Assembly: GCF_014639795.1 (NCBI RefSeq)
Contig: NZ_BMGC01000008.1
Span: 1,066-65,065, forward strand
Source of the DNA: Gordonia jinhuaensis
Lineage (GTDB): Bacteria; Actinomycetota; Actinomycetes; Mycobacteriales; Mycobacteriaceae
DNA: 64,000 nucleotides
Reading direction: 5' to 3'
Of the stretch, positions 26,032 through 35,111 are shown in pieces. Position 1 is the stretch's first letter; each line of letters begins with the position of its first letter. A model generated the notes under the pieces. It saw nothing but the letters and a program-made list of their open reading frames with translations. It made no database searches and was not told the DNA's origin. Position numbers and translations under genes: made by a program.

Positions 26032-26843
26032 GACCACTCCGCCAGCAGTTCCTCGATCGCCTCACGGGCACCGGTGTCGGTGGCGGCGATGCGGTCAAGC
26101 GTGCGTCGGAGTCTGTCCTCGCGCAACGCGAGAACGGGCTCCTCCAGACCGCTGAGCAATTCGGCGAGCTCATCGATACCGCTCACCCCGCGGAGCAGTT
26201 CGGCCAGCCGGGTCGCGTCGACCTCAGGAGCCGAGGCGAGCACCGTCAGCGCCAGATCGATCCCGAACTGGTCGAGCCGACGAAGCAGCCGGGTGCGCAC
26301 CGCGCGTTCATCACTGCCTCCGGTGAGGAACTCCCCGGCCATCGACGGCATCTGTTCCCCCTCGGCGGCCAGTGACCTCAGGAAGAAGAACTCGTCGTCG
26401 CGCAACAGTGCGGTGGCCAACAGTGGCATCAGCGCGAGTACCGGCCGACGCACCACCGCCTCGCACCGACGCGCCACCGCCCGCGCCTCCTCCCAGGAGC
26501 CCAGGGTGTCGGCCTTGGACAGCACCACCACCGTCCGGTCGGCGGGCAGGCGGGAGATGGCCTCGCGGTCCTCCTGGCGCACACCGGAGACGAGGACGTA
26601 GATCCACGCGTCTGCGTCGCCGGCATCGTCGTCGCCCGGCCCGATGGGCGAGACGTGGAATCGCTCGCGGACGGCCCTGGCAACGGTGTCACGACCGGTG
26701 CGCTCGCGTCCGACGACGGCGATCCGCATCGGCTCGGTGTGGCGGCGCAGCGCGTCGAGCACGGACGTGCGATCGTCGTCGGTCAGATGATCGAGGACCG
26801 GATCGTCGGAGGCGATCGGAGGCTCGGTCGTGATGGCGGGCAC
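26028..26843 (-). CDS. GTPase-like protein with degenerate P-loop (Rv0209-like)
   Basis: A 271-residue soluble protein with a P-loop GTPase fold. The P-loop is GRERTGRDT at residues 45-53, with Lys and Ser replaced by Arg and Asp, while SKADTLG near residue 110 resembles the NKxD guanine motif. The C-terminal half is helical. It is upstream of, and overlaps, the second degenerate GTPase-like gene, so the two probably act as a heteromer. Nucleotide hydrolysis is doubtful given the altered P-loops. Function is unknown. Confidence 0.82.
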   Translation of the reverse strand: MPAITTEPPIASDDPVLDHLTDDDRTSVLDALRRHTEPMRIAVVGRERTGRDTVARAVRERFHVSPIGPGDDDAGDADAWIYVLVSGVRQEDREAISRLPADRTVVVLSKADTLGSWEEARAVARRCEAVVRRPVLALMPLLATALLRDDEFFFLRSLAAEGEQMPSMAGEFLTGGSDERAVRTRLLRRLDQFGIDLALTVLASAPEVDATRLAELLRGVSGIDELAELLSGLEEPVLALREDRLRRTLDRIAATDTGAREAIEELLAEWS

Positions 26844-26922
26844 GGCAGCAGAATAGGGCCTCCCTCATCGGTCGTCACAGCGGAACAGCAGGTCTGTCGA
26901 TCGGTCGTGCGACCATGGTGGG

Positions 26923-27759
26923 GTGAACAATGTGCAGGCCCACCCGGGCGACCGTGCCACCGGCGACCGTGACGACGATCTCGACGGCGACCTGCTGACG
27001 GCGCAGGACCGCGCACGGCTGTATCCGCGCGTGACCAGCTTCCGGTCGCGGCGCGGGACCCTGACGCCGGCCCAGACACGCAACTGGGACCGCCTGTGGC
27101 CGACCATGGGCCGCGACGTGGGGACAGCCGAGGACTCCGGCGAACCGATCGACCCCGCCGACTGGTTCGGCCGCTCCGCGCCGGTCGTGCTCGAGATCGG
27201 CAGCGGCACCGGCACCGCTACGGCCGCGATGGCACAGGCCGAACCCGAGATCGACGTGATCGCTGTCGAGGTCTACCGGCCCGGGATCGCCCAACTGCTC
27301 GGTCTCATCGACCGCGCCGACCTGCACAATGTGCGTGTGATCCGCGGCGATGCCGTGGTGGTGTTGCGCGAGCTGCTCGCACCGGCCTCGCTCGACGGCA
27401 TCCGGGTGTTCTTCCCCGACCCGTGGCCGAAGGCTCGCCACCACAAACGCCGACTCATCCAGCCCGGCACGCTGGCCCTGATGGCCGATGTGCTCAACGA
27501 CGGAGGCGGTCTGCACATCGCCACCGACCACGCCGACTACGCCGAGTGGATCGCCGAGATGCTCGCCGATCAGGACGTCCTCGTCCCGGTCGCCGACGAG
27601 TCCGGCGAGGTCGACGCCGAGCGCATCGGATTCAGCCTGAGTCGGCCGACCACCAAGTTCGAGGGCCGCGCTGCCGACGAGGGCCGCAGCGTCACCGAAT
27701 TCGTCTACCGCCGACGCCCGCGGGCATCCATCGGCGCCGACAGCGGGGGCCGGCCGTGA
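26923..27759 (+). CDS. trmB: tRNA (guanine-N7-)-methyltransferase
   Basis: A 278-residue enzyme that methylates G46 of the tRNA variable loop with SAM. Family motifs are VLEIGSGTGTATAAMA, the acidic VIAVEVY, and the signature FFPDPWPKARHHKRRL. A conserved C-terminal TKFEGRA motif follows. The GTG at 26923 gives a disordered N-terminal extension of about 30 residues, common in actinobacteria. The next gene starts inside its stop codon (GTGA overlap), forming a transcription unit that leads toward mmpL3, as at the Rv0208c-Rv0206c locus. Confidence 0.95.
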   Translation: MNNVQAHPGDRATGDRDDDLDGDLLTAQDRARLYPRVTSFRSRRGTLTPAQTRNWDRLWPTMGRDVGTAEDSGEPIDPADWFGRSAPVVLEIGSGTGTATAAMAQAEPEIDVIAVEVYRPGIAQLLGLIDRADLHNVRVIRGDAVVVLRELLAPASLDGIRVFFPDPWPKARHHKRRLIQPGTLALMADVLNDGGGLHIATDHADYAEWIAEMLADQDVLVPVADESGEVDAERIGFSLSRPTTKFEGRAADEGRSVTEFVYRRRPRASIGADSGGRP

Positions 27760-28478
27760 GCAACTCCGCCCCCTCGACCAGTACCGCCGCCTCCGACGGC
27801 GGCGTGGCGCAGGCCATCTCGGGCACCTCACCCGCCGCGCGGGTGCTGCTGATCTGGGACGCCCCCAATCTCGACATGGGGCTCGGCGCCATCCTGGGCG
27901 GTCGGCCCACCTCGGCCTATCGGCCGCGTTTCGATGCGCTGGGTCGCTGGCTGCTCGCTCGCACCGCCGACATCTCCGAGTCGTGGACCCCGCCCGACCA
28001 CGATCCCGAGCAGACGATCGAGCCCGAGGCGACCGTCTTCACCAACATCGCCTCCGGATCGGCCGACGTCGTGCGCCCGTGGGTGGAGGCATTGCGCAAC
28101 GTGGGTTTCGCAGTCTTCGCCAAACCCAAGACCAGCGACGACAGTGACGTCGACGCCGACATGCTCGATCACATCGAGCTGCGCCGACATACGGTGGGAC
28201 TGGCCGGGCTGATCGTCGCCTCGGCCGACGGACAGGCGTTCCGCGAGCCGCTGGAGGAGGTGGCCGCCGACGGCACACCGGTCCAGGTGATCGGCTTCCG
28301 CGAACACGCCGCCTGGGCGCTGTCCTCGGATCTCCTCGATTTCGTGGACCTCGAGGAGATCCCCGGCGTCTTCCGCGAGCCGCTGCCGCGCATCAGCCTC
28401 GACTCGCTTCCCGACGAGGGTGCCTGGCTCGCGCCGTTCCGGCCGCTGTCGGCCCTGCTGTCCTCGCGCCCGCACTGA
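27756..28478 (+). CDS. NYN/PIN-like nuclease-domain protein (Rv0207c-like)
   Basis: A 240-residue protein whose core is an NYN domain, a PIN-like fold that usually cleaves RNA. The first acidic residue is in LLIWDAPNLDMGLG and the acidic cluster in DDSDVDADMLDHIELR; the strand LIVASADGQAF completes the fold. The start is the GTG at 27756, overlapping the trmB stop. It lies directly before mmpL3, a conserved position in Mycobacteriales. Whether it acts on tRNA (with TrmB) or has an envelope role is unknown. Confidence 0.88.
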   Translation: MSNSAPSTSTAASDGGVAQAISGTSPAARVLLIWDAPNLDMGLGAILGGRPTSAYRPRFDALGRWLLARTADISESWTPPDHDPEQTIEPEATVFTNIASGSADVVRPWVEALRNVGFAVFAKPKTSDDSDVDADMLDHIELRRHTVGLAGLIVASADGQAFREPLEEVAADGTPVQVIGFREHAAWALSSDLLDFVDLEEIPGVFREPLPRISLDSLPDEGAWLAPFRPLSALLSSRPH

Positions 28479-28665
28479 CCTCGCGGGCGGTGCGCATTCA
28501 CATCGCCGCAGGTCATCGACGGTCAACAAGGACCAATCGGACGTCAGCGCCTACGGTGAAGTGCGGCGGGATGAGATGAACAGGCACACTCGTAGGCGAC
28601 AGTGCGCCCTATAAGCCCGTGTTGGGTCGTCGCTTCGCGCTCTCGTCGGCAAGAAAGGATTACAG

Positions 28666-31600
28666 GTGTTCCGAGCTCTGGGCACATTCGTCTACCGAAT
28701 GCGCTACGCCGTCATCGTCGTGATGATCGCCCTGATGGCCGGACTCGGCATCTACGGTCTCGGTCTGGGCAAACACCTGTCGCAGAGCGGCTGGTTCGAT
28801 CCGGGTTCGCAGTCCTCGGAGGGCGCCCAGCTCGCCGACAACACCTTCGGCCGCGACCATCAGTCCGACGTCATCCTGCTCATCACCCCACCGGCGGGCA
28901 CCAAGGTCGACGACCCGGCGTTCGGCGCGAAGATCGAGAAATTCGTCGACGATCTGATCGCCGCGCACCCCGACGTGGTCAACCGCAGTGATCCCGGGCT
29001 GATCGACCCCTACCAGCAGGTCGCCGACAACGCACTCGGCCGCGAAACGCTCAAACAGATCCGCGAACACACCTTCGACGCCTCCCGAGAACACGCATTC
29101 CTGTCGATCGGAATCAAAGGCAACGACGACACGACCGTCCTGAACGACTTCAAGAAGGTCGAACCGTTCTTCGACAACATCGACGAGCGCTACGGCTTGC
29201 CGGGCACGACGTTCGAACTCGCCGGCCTGCAACCGGTCGCCAGCGCGATGAGCAACGGCATGGACGAAGACGTGCGCCGCGCCGAGGTGATCGCGCTGCC
29301 GCTGGTCGCGGTGATGCTGTTCTTCATCTTCGGCGGTGTGATCGCCGCCTGCCTTCCAGTGCTCATCGGCGGTCTGACGATCGCCGGATCGCTGGGCATC
29401 ATGACGATCCTCGCCCAGATCACCGAGATCAACGTCTTCGCGCAGTCGGTGATCACGCTGATCGGCCTGGGCATCGCCATCGACTACGGCCTGTTCATCG
29501 TCAGCCGTTTCCGTGAGGAACTCGCCGAGGGCCGAAGTACGCCCGATGCGGTCCGAAGAACCGTGATGACCTCGGGTCAGACCGTGGCGTTCTCGGCCAC
29601 GATCATCGTCGCGGCGCTGGCCTGTCTGCTGCTGTTCCCGCAGGGATTCCTCAAGTCGGTGGCCTACGGCGCGATGTTCTCCGTGGCGCTCGCCGCGCTG
29701 CTGTCGGTGACGGTGCTGCCGGCGATCCTGGGCATTCTCGGCAAACGCATCGACATGCTCGGTTTCAAATTCCTGCGCCGCACGAAGTCCCGCGAGGAGA
29801 TCGAGCACTCGTTCTGGGGTCGCTGGGCCGATCTGGTGATGCGGCATCCGTTGAAGTTCGCGATCCCCACGATCCTGCTGCTGCTCGTGCTGATCATCCC
29901 GTTCAGCGGGATCAAGTTCGGCGGGATCACCGAGAAGTATCTGCCGCCGGACAACCCGACCCGCCTGGCCCAACAGCACTTCGACACCTACTTCCCCGCC
30001 GAGCGCACCAACGCGGTGAACCTGGTGATCGTCTACGACCCCAACAACGCCGACGACAGCGCCAAACTGCAGTCGATCGCCGACCAGGCCAACAAGGTGC
30101 CGGGCTTCACCAAGCAGTTCAGCCTCGCCGACGCGAAGTCGCAGGACAACGTCGTGGAGATGTCGGCGGGTCTGGTGAACGACGACTACGCCGCCGACGC
30201 CGTGAAGGCGCTGCGCAAGATCGACACCGGTGGACTACGGATGTACGTCACCGGCACTCCTGCGCTCACACAGGACTCGATCGATGCCCTGATCGACGAC
30301 CTACCGCTGATGGTGGCACTGCTGATCCTGGTGAGCGGTGTGCTGATGTTCCTGATATTCGGGTCGGTGGTGCTGCCCATCAAGGCAGCGTTGATGTCGG
30401 CACTGGGCCTTGGGTCCACACTCGGCATCCTCACCTGGATCTTCATCGACGGCCACGGCGCGTCCATCGGCAACTTCACCCCGGGCCCGCTGATGTCGGC
30501 GGTGCTGGTGCTAATCATCTGCATCATCTTCGGTTTGTCCACCGACTACGAGGTGTTCCTGTTGTCCCGGATGGTCGAGGCGCGGGCACGCGGCGCCTCC
30601 ACCACCGAGGCGATCCGCGAAGGCACCGCGCTGACCGGGCGCATCATCACCGCTGCCGCCGCGATCCTGGTGGTGGTCACCGGGGCCTTCGGCCTGTCGG
30701 ACATCGTGATGATGAAGTACATCGCCTACGGCATGATCGCCGCACTCATCATCGACGCCACGGTCATCCGCATGCTGCTGGTGCCCGCGGTGATGAAGCT
30801 GCTCGGCGACGACTGCTGGTGGGCACCGCGCTGGATGAAGGTGATCCAGCAGAAGATCGGTCTCGGCGAAACGCCGCTCGATGACGACGACGACCGTGAA
30901 CCCGCCGGTCGGGTGCTCTCGCAGCGAGCCGGTGCACTGGCGACCGTGGGAGCCGGCGCGCCTGGCGACTTCCGGGTCCGCGCGACTCCTGAGGTCACCC
31001 CGGCACGCACCGTCTCCGCGCCGGCCGCGCGCAAGACCACCCGCGCCGAGCGCCGAGCGGCATCGGCGCGTCAGGCCGGCACACCCGCGGTCGACCAGAC
31101 GCCAACGGATCAAGGCTCGCCGAATCAGGGCTCAACGGATCAGGGCCCTGCCGGCGCCAGCGCCGCTCCGACAACACGTTTCACCGCAGTACGCAGTGAC
31201 AACGGGACAGGTGGCGAAAACGGGACGGGTGGCAAGAACGGGGATGCTGCGGTGACGTCGCTGGGGCGCTTCGGCACCGGCCGCGGCGCATCGACATCCG
31301 GCGACCGGCGCGCCCCCCGCTCAGCCCCCGACACCGGCGGCTGGTCGCTCGGCGAGTCCGGGATCCGGTTGGCCGCACTCGATGCCGCCGAATCACGCAC
31401 TGCCGCACCACAACCCACACCATCACGGCAACCCACACCATCACGGCAACCCACACCATCACGGCGACCGGCGGCAGACGCCCGCCCCGTGGTCGAACCG
31501 GATAGCCCGCGACCGCAGGCGCCCCGACCCGAGCCGACCTATCAGAACCACGAACAGCCCCGCGTGACGGCGCCCCGGCCCCGCCCCGACGAGCCGCTCG

Positions 31601-31893
31601 CCGCGCAACGCCCCGACGATCGGTTCGACGACGACCGGTTCGACGATCGACGCGGCGGCGGATCTACCGGCTCCCGGGATGACGATCTCCTGCGCCGTCG
31701 ACCGACGATCGGGACCAGCAACGACAACCGCCCGCTGGCCGCCTCGGTGAACCCCGAGGAGTCACACGATCCGGTTCCCGCCGAGGGCCGCAACGGCAGC
31801 CGCGACGGGGGCGAGTCCGGTCGTCACGATGACACCGGACTCAACCGGATCAGCGTCCAGGATCTGCTGCAGCGCAGCCGCCGACGCGACTGA
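28666..31893 (+). CDS. mmpL3: MmpL3 trehalose monomycolate transporter
   Basis: A 1075-residue RND-family flippase that exports trehalose monomycolate for the mycomembrane; it is essential in mycobacteria. Two sets of helices flank two extracytoplasmic domains. The proton-relay Asp-Tyr pairs are visible as IAIDYGLF (Asp about 273) and GLSTDYEVF (Asp about 627). The last 310 residues are a long disordered cytoplasmic tail, Pro/Arg-rich, with QPTPSR repeats. The GTG at 28666 gives the conserved FRALGTFVYRMRYAV start and has an AAGGA ribosome site. It pairs functionally with pgfA in this window. Confidence 0.97.
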   Translation: MFRALGTFVYRMRYAVIVVMIALMAGLGIYGLGLGKHLSQSGWFDPGSQSSEGAQLADNTFGRDHQSDVILLITPPAGTKVDDPAFGAKIEKFVDDLIAAHPDVVNRSDPGLIDPYQQVADNALGRETLKQIREHTFDASREHAFLSIGIKGNDDTTVLNDFKKVEPFFDNIDERYGLPGTTFELAGLQPVASAMSNGMDEDVRRAEVIALPLVAVMLFFIFGGVIAACLPVLIGGLTIAGSLGIMTILAQITEINVFAQSVITLIGLGIAIDYGLFIVSRFREELAEGRSTPDAVRRTVMTSGQTVAFSATIIVAALACLLLFPQGFLKSVAYGAMFSVALAALLSVTVLPAILGILGKRIDMLGFKFLRRTKSREEIEHSFWGRWADLVMRHPLKFAIPTILLLLVLIIPFSGIKFGGITEKYLPPDNPTRLAQQHFDTYFPAERTNAVNLVIVYDPNNADDSAKLQSIADQANKVPGFTKQFSLADAKSQDNVVEMSAGLVNDDYAADAVKALRKIDTGGLRMYVTGTPALTQDSIDALIDDLPLMVALLILVSGVLMFLIFGSVVLPIKAALMSALGLGSTLGILTWIFIDGHGASIGNFTPGPLMSAVLVLIICIIFGLSTDYEVFLLSRMVEARARGASTTEAIREGTALTGRIITAAAAILVVVTGAFGLSDIVMMKYIAYGMIAALIIDATVIRMLLVPAVMKLLGDDCWWAPRWMKVIQQKIGLGETPLDDDDDREPAGRVLSQRAGALATVGAGAPGDFRVRATPEVTPARTVSAPAARKTTRAERRAASARQAGTPAVDQTPTDQGSPNQGSTDQGPAGASAAPTTRFTAVRSDNGTGGENGTGGKNGDAAVTSLGRFGTGRGASTSGDRRAPRSAPDTGGWSLGESGIRLAALDAAESRTAAPQPTPSRQPTPSRQPTPSRRPAADARPVVEPDSPRPQAPRPEPTYQNHEQPRVTAPRPRPDEPLAAQRPDDRFDDDRFDDRRGGGSTGSRDDDLLRRRPTIGTSNDNRPLAASVNPEESHDPVPAEGRNGSRDGGESGRHDDTGLNRISVQDLLQRSRRRD
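31411..31464 (+). repeat. 18-bp tandem repeat in mmpL3
   Basis: Three exact copies of CAACCCACACCATCACGG encode QPTPSR three times in the disordered C-terminal tail of MmpL3. It is in frame and prone to copy-number change. Confidence 0.95.
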
Positions 31894-31909
31894 CCCCAGT
31901 CGCCCCCGG

Positions 31910-33376
31910 TCAGTCGTCGCTGTCGCGGCCGTCCTTGCCAGCCCTATCGTCGCTGTCGGCCCGGTCGTCTTTGCCAGCCCTGTCGTCGCTGTCAGCCCTG
32001 TCGTCCTTGTCATGCGGATAGACGTTGCCGTGCACACCCGGGGCGTCCGGGTCGTCCCACATCGGCTCATCGGCGGGCACATCGTCGAAGGGCCCGTCAG
32101 AGTCGTCGGATTCATCGGACTCCTCGCGGTCGGGGATCCCCTGCTCCGCGTCGAGCTGAGCGCGCACCGACCTGACGAATGTGTTGCAGAAGGCAACCAG
32201 CGGCACGGCCAGCAGACCTCCGACGATCCCCGCGGTGACCACACCCGCCGCGATGGCCAGGATCACCGCGACCGGATGTACGCGGACCGATCGGCCCATC
32301 ACGAACGGCTGCAGCACATGGCTTTCCAGCTGCATCACGCCGATCACCACCGCGGTCGCGATGACCGCGGCGAGAAATCCTTTGGTGATCAGCGCGACCA
32401 GCACCGCCAGCGTTCCAGTCACCAGCGCACCGACGATCGGGATGAACGCACCGATGAACACCAGTGACGCCAGCGGCAATGCGAGCGGGACACCCAGAAT
32501 CGCCAGACCGGTCCCGATACCCACCGCGTCGACCAGCGCCACGATGATCGTCGCGCGCACATAGCCGACGAGGCTGCCGAAGCCCGCGCGGCCGGCGTTG
32601 CGCACCCGCTCGCGCGATCCCCTGGGCACCAGATTCGTGCAGAAGTCCCAGATCTTGCCGCCGCCGTAGGTGAAGAAGATGACCAGGAAGACGGTCATCA
32701 GTGCGCCGGTCGCGATCTCGGTGACCCGGGTCGCGGTCGCGATCGCGCCGTTGGTCACCTTGTCCTGGTTCTTGTTCAGGAAGTCGGTGAAGTCCTCGGA
32801 GATGTTGCCGATCTGCGCCTCGCGGAAATGCAAGGGGCCGTTGACCAGCCAGTCACGAATCGAGTTGATGGTGCTGGTGACCTCTGAGGTGAGGCCGGGG
32901 AGGCCGTCGATGAACTGTTCGACCACGAAGGTCAGCACCCCGGCCACGACACCCGCCGACACAACCAGCGCCACGATCACCGCCACACTGCGCGGCAGAC
33001 CGTGGCGGTCCATCCAGTCCACGAAGGGCACCAGGAAGGCCGCCACCAGGATGGCCAACGCCACCGGCACCGTCACCTCGGAGTACTCGCGGAGGATTTT
33101 GAAGAACACGTACACCGCCGCGACCAGCAGCAGCAACCGCCAGGCCCACTCCGCTGCCGCGCGCACCACGGGATGGACCTTGGTGCGATCGCTGTCGTGA
33201 TCGCTGCCGGTCATCACCTCACGGATGCTGCCGATCGCGTCGGAGATGCGGTCGGCAGCCGCCGTTGCATCGCTGGTCGTCTCCTTCGACGCCGTCGATG
33301 CCGCCGGCGTCGAACTCGATTCATCGCCACCTGTCGTCGCGTCGGCGCGCGCGTCCCCCTGAGCCACAGGTGTCAC
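31910..33376 (-). CDS. AI-2E/PerM-family membrane protein (Rv0205-like)
   Basis: A 488-residue permease-like protein of the AI-2E transporter (PerM) family. A hydrophilic N-terminal arm of about 70 residues precedes about eight helices; family signatures include LLVAAVYVFFKIL, LILVAAFLVPFVDW-type text, LVGYVRATIIVALVDA and HPVAVILAIAAGVV. The C-terminal tail is acidic with two 12-residue DDRADSDDRAGK repeats. Members have been linked to sodium/proton exchange or signal export; the substrate is not known here. It ends 16 bp from the convergent mmpL3. Confidence 0.88.
   Translation of the reverse strand: MTPVAQGDARADATTGGDESSSTPAASTASKETTSDATAAADRISDAIGSIREVMTGSDHDSDRTKVHPVVRAAAEWAWRLLLLVAAVYVFFKILREYSEVTVPVALAILVAAFLVPFVDWMDRHGLPRSVAVIVALVVSAGVVAGVLTFVVEQFIDGLPGLTSEVTSTINSIRDWLVNGPLHFREAQIGNISEDFTDFLNKNQDKVTNGAIATATRVTEIATGALMTVFLVIFFTYGGGKIWDFCTNLVPRGSRERVRNAGRAGFGSLVGYVRATIIVALVDAVGIGTGLAILGVPLALPLASLVFIGAFIPIVGALVTGTLAVLVALITKGFLAAVIATAVVIGVMQLESHVLQPFVMGRSVRVHPVAVILAIAAGVVTAGIVGGLLAVPLVAFCNTFVRSVRAQLDAEQGIPDREESDESDDSDGPFDDVPADEPMWDDPDAPGVHGNVYPHDKDDRADSDDRAGKDDRADSDDRAGKDGRDSDD
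31913..32010 (-). repeat. Repeat encoding DDRADSDDRAGK units
   Basis: Roughly 36-bp units, most clearly at 31950-32010, encode two copies of a charged 12-residue motif and a truncated third at the C-terminus of the PerM-family protein. Confidence 0.8.
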
Positions 33377-33438
33377 AGTAACCGCCGGTGACGCGGGCCT
33401 GAACCGGTGCGCAGGTGGTGGCCGCTATCGTGACCGAC

Positions 33439-34590
33439 ATGACTGCTCGTGTACCGGACGGCGACATGTCCGGTACATCCCCCACACGGCGCCGGTTCTG
33501 GTGGCTCCGCTGGGCCGCGCTCGCGGTGGTGGTGGTGGTCCTCGGCGTCGAGGTCGTCCTCGTGTGGCCCAAGTTGACCGAGGCATGGGGATCCAAGGAC
33601 TCCCTGCACTGGTGGTGGCTACTGCCCTGCATCCTCGCCGCCGCGGCATCGATGGACAGCTTCGCGCAGGTGCAACGTGCGCTGTTCCGCTCGGCCGGCG
33701 TCAGGATCAGCCAATGGCAGTCGTTGCGGGTGGTGCTGGCCTCCAACTCGATCAGCCAGACCATGCCCGGCGGTCAGGTCCTCGCGCCGGCATTCGTCTA
33801 CCGCCGTTCCCGCAAGTGGGGTGCCTCGCCGGTGGTCGCGTCATGGCAGCTGGTGATGTCGGGGCTGCTGATGGCAGTGGGACTCGCGGTCCTCGGTCTC
33901 GGCGGCGCCCTGTTGGCCGGAGCCAAGACCAGCCCGTTCTCGGTGATCTTCTCGGTCGCCGGTTTCATCGCCTTCGCACTCGTCGCGCAGTACGTCGCCG
34001 GCCATCCCGATTCCATCCGCCCGGCGGCACTACGAGTTCTCAAGTGGATCAACCACATTCGCGACAAACCCGACGACTACGGCGCCCGTCGTGTCCACGA
34101 CACCATCGAACAGGTGCGTGCGGTCCAGCTCACCCGACGCGACTCGGCGACGGCGTTCGGCTGGTCGTTGTTCAACTGGATCGCCGACGTGGCCTGTCTG
34201 GCGTTCGCCTGTGCCGCGGTCGACCACATCCCGAGCATCTCGGGCCTCATGGTCGCCTACGCCGCGGGCAAGGCCGTGGGCACCGCCATCCCGCTGCTGC
34301 CGGGTGGACTCGGGGTCGTCGACGGGGTTCTGGTGCCCGCCCTCACCTCGGCGGGGATGAGCGCCGGTCAGGCGGTGACCTCGGTGCTGGTGTATCGCCT
34401 CGTGAGCTACCTGCTGGTGGCCGCGGTGGGCTGGGTGGTGATCTTCTTCAACTACCGCAGCGACCTCGCCGACAAGTCGGGGATGGCCGAGTACGAGGAG
34501 GAGATGGAGGAGTACGGGATCGGCGGCATCGGCGCAGCCACCGACGATCCGCCCGACTCCGGCGACGCCGCTGCCCGGTCATCCGACTGA
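33439..34590 (+). CDS. Flippase-like (LPG synthase TM family) membrane protein (Rv0204c-like)
   Basis: A 383-residue protein with about eight hydrophobic helices, matching the lysylphosphatidylglycerol synthase transmembrane/flippase-like family (UPF0104). Typical text is LASNSISQTMPGGQVLAPAFVYR in the second third and LLPGGLGVVDGVLVPALTSAG later. The acidic C-terminus (YEEEMEEYGIGG) is cytoplasmic. The ATG at 33439 is chosen; an in-frame start 24 bp upstream exists. Its neighbours are mmpL3 and other envelope genes, suggesting lipid or glycolipid flipping, but the substrate is unknown. Confidence 0.87.
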   Translation: MTARVPDGDMSGTSPTRRRFWWLRWAALAVVVVVLGVEVVLVWPKLTEAWGSKDSLHWWWLLPCILAAAASMDSFAQVQRALFRSAGVRISQWQSLRVVLASNSISQTMPGGQVLAPAFVYRRSRKWGASPVVASWQLVMSGLLMAVGLAVLGLGGALLAGAKTSPFSVIFSVAGFIAFALVAQYVAGHPDSIRPAALRVLKWINHIRDKPDDYGARRVHDTIEQVRAVQLTRRDSATAFGWSLFNWIADVACLAFACAAVDHIPSISGLMVAYAAGKAVGTAIPLLPGGLGVVDGVLVPALTSAGMSAGQAVTSVLVYRLVSYLLVAAVGWVVIFFNYRSDLADKSGMAEYEEEMEEYGIGGIGAATDDPPDSGDAAARSSD

Positions 34591-34667
34591 CAGGGCGTAC
34601 CGTGGGTGTGCCCGCGGACCGGATCCTCACACCGTGGACTGCTCTCACCGACGCGAATGGAGACGGA

Positions 34668-35111
34668 TTGAACCGCACCGTGCTGCTGCGCGCCGCCCTC
34701 GCCGATGCCGTGCTGATCCTGATCTTCGTGATCATCGGCCGCGCCAACCACGACGACGGGCTCTCGATCCCCGGCATCGTGTCCACGTGGTGGCCGTTCG
34801 CGGCCGGCGCCGCGGTCGGGTGGTCGCTCTGCTACGTGTGGGTCCAGGCCCGCTCCACCGCCGACACCCGTCACCGGTTCGAACCGGCCTCGCCGGTTCC
34901 CGAGGGTGTGGTCATCTGGGTGTGCACGGTCGCCATCGGCATGGTGTTACGCGTGCTGTTCAACCAGGGGATCGCGGTCAGCTTCGTGATCGTCGCCGCC
35001 GTCGTACTGGGCGTGTTCCTGCTCGGCTGGCGTGTGATCGCCGGAGCGGTCGAACGCCGCCGGCACACCGGACCGACCGACTCCGCCGCTCAGCGCATCT
35101 CACGGAAGTAA
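34668..35111 (+). CDS. DUF3054 membrane protein
   Basis: A 147-residue protein with about four hydrophobic helices and the DUF3054 hallmark ILIFVIIGRANHDDG near the N-terminus, then STWWPFAAGAAVGW. The start is uncertain: TTG at 34668 has a GGAGACGGA ribosome site, while a GTG at 34608 would add 20 residues. The end overlaps the convergent PBP-like gene by 22 bp. Function of the family is unknown. Confidence 0.78.
   Translation: MNRTVLLRAALADAVLILIFVIIGRANHDDGLSIPGIVSTWWPFAAGAAVGWSLCYVWVQARSTADTRHRFEPASPVPEGVVIWVCTVAIGMVLRVLFNQGIAVSFVIVAAVVLGVFLLGWRVIAGAVERRRHTGPTDSAAQRISRK

Noticed and set aside
34870..34890. tRNA T-loop-like word GGTTCGAACC
   Set aside because: Lies inside the DUF3054 gene and no cloverleaf can be drawn around it.
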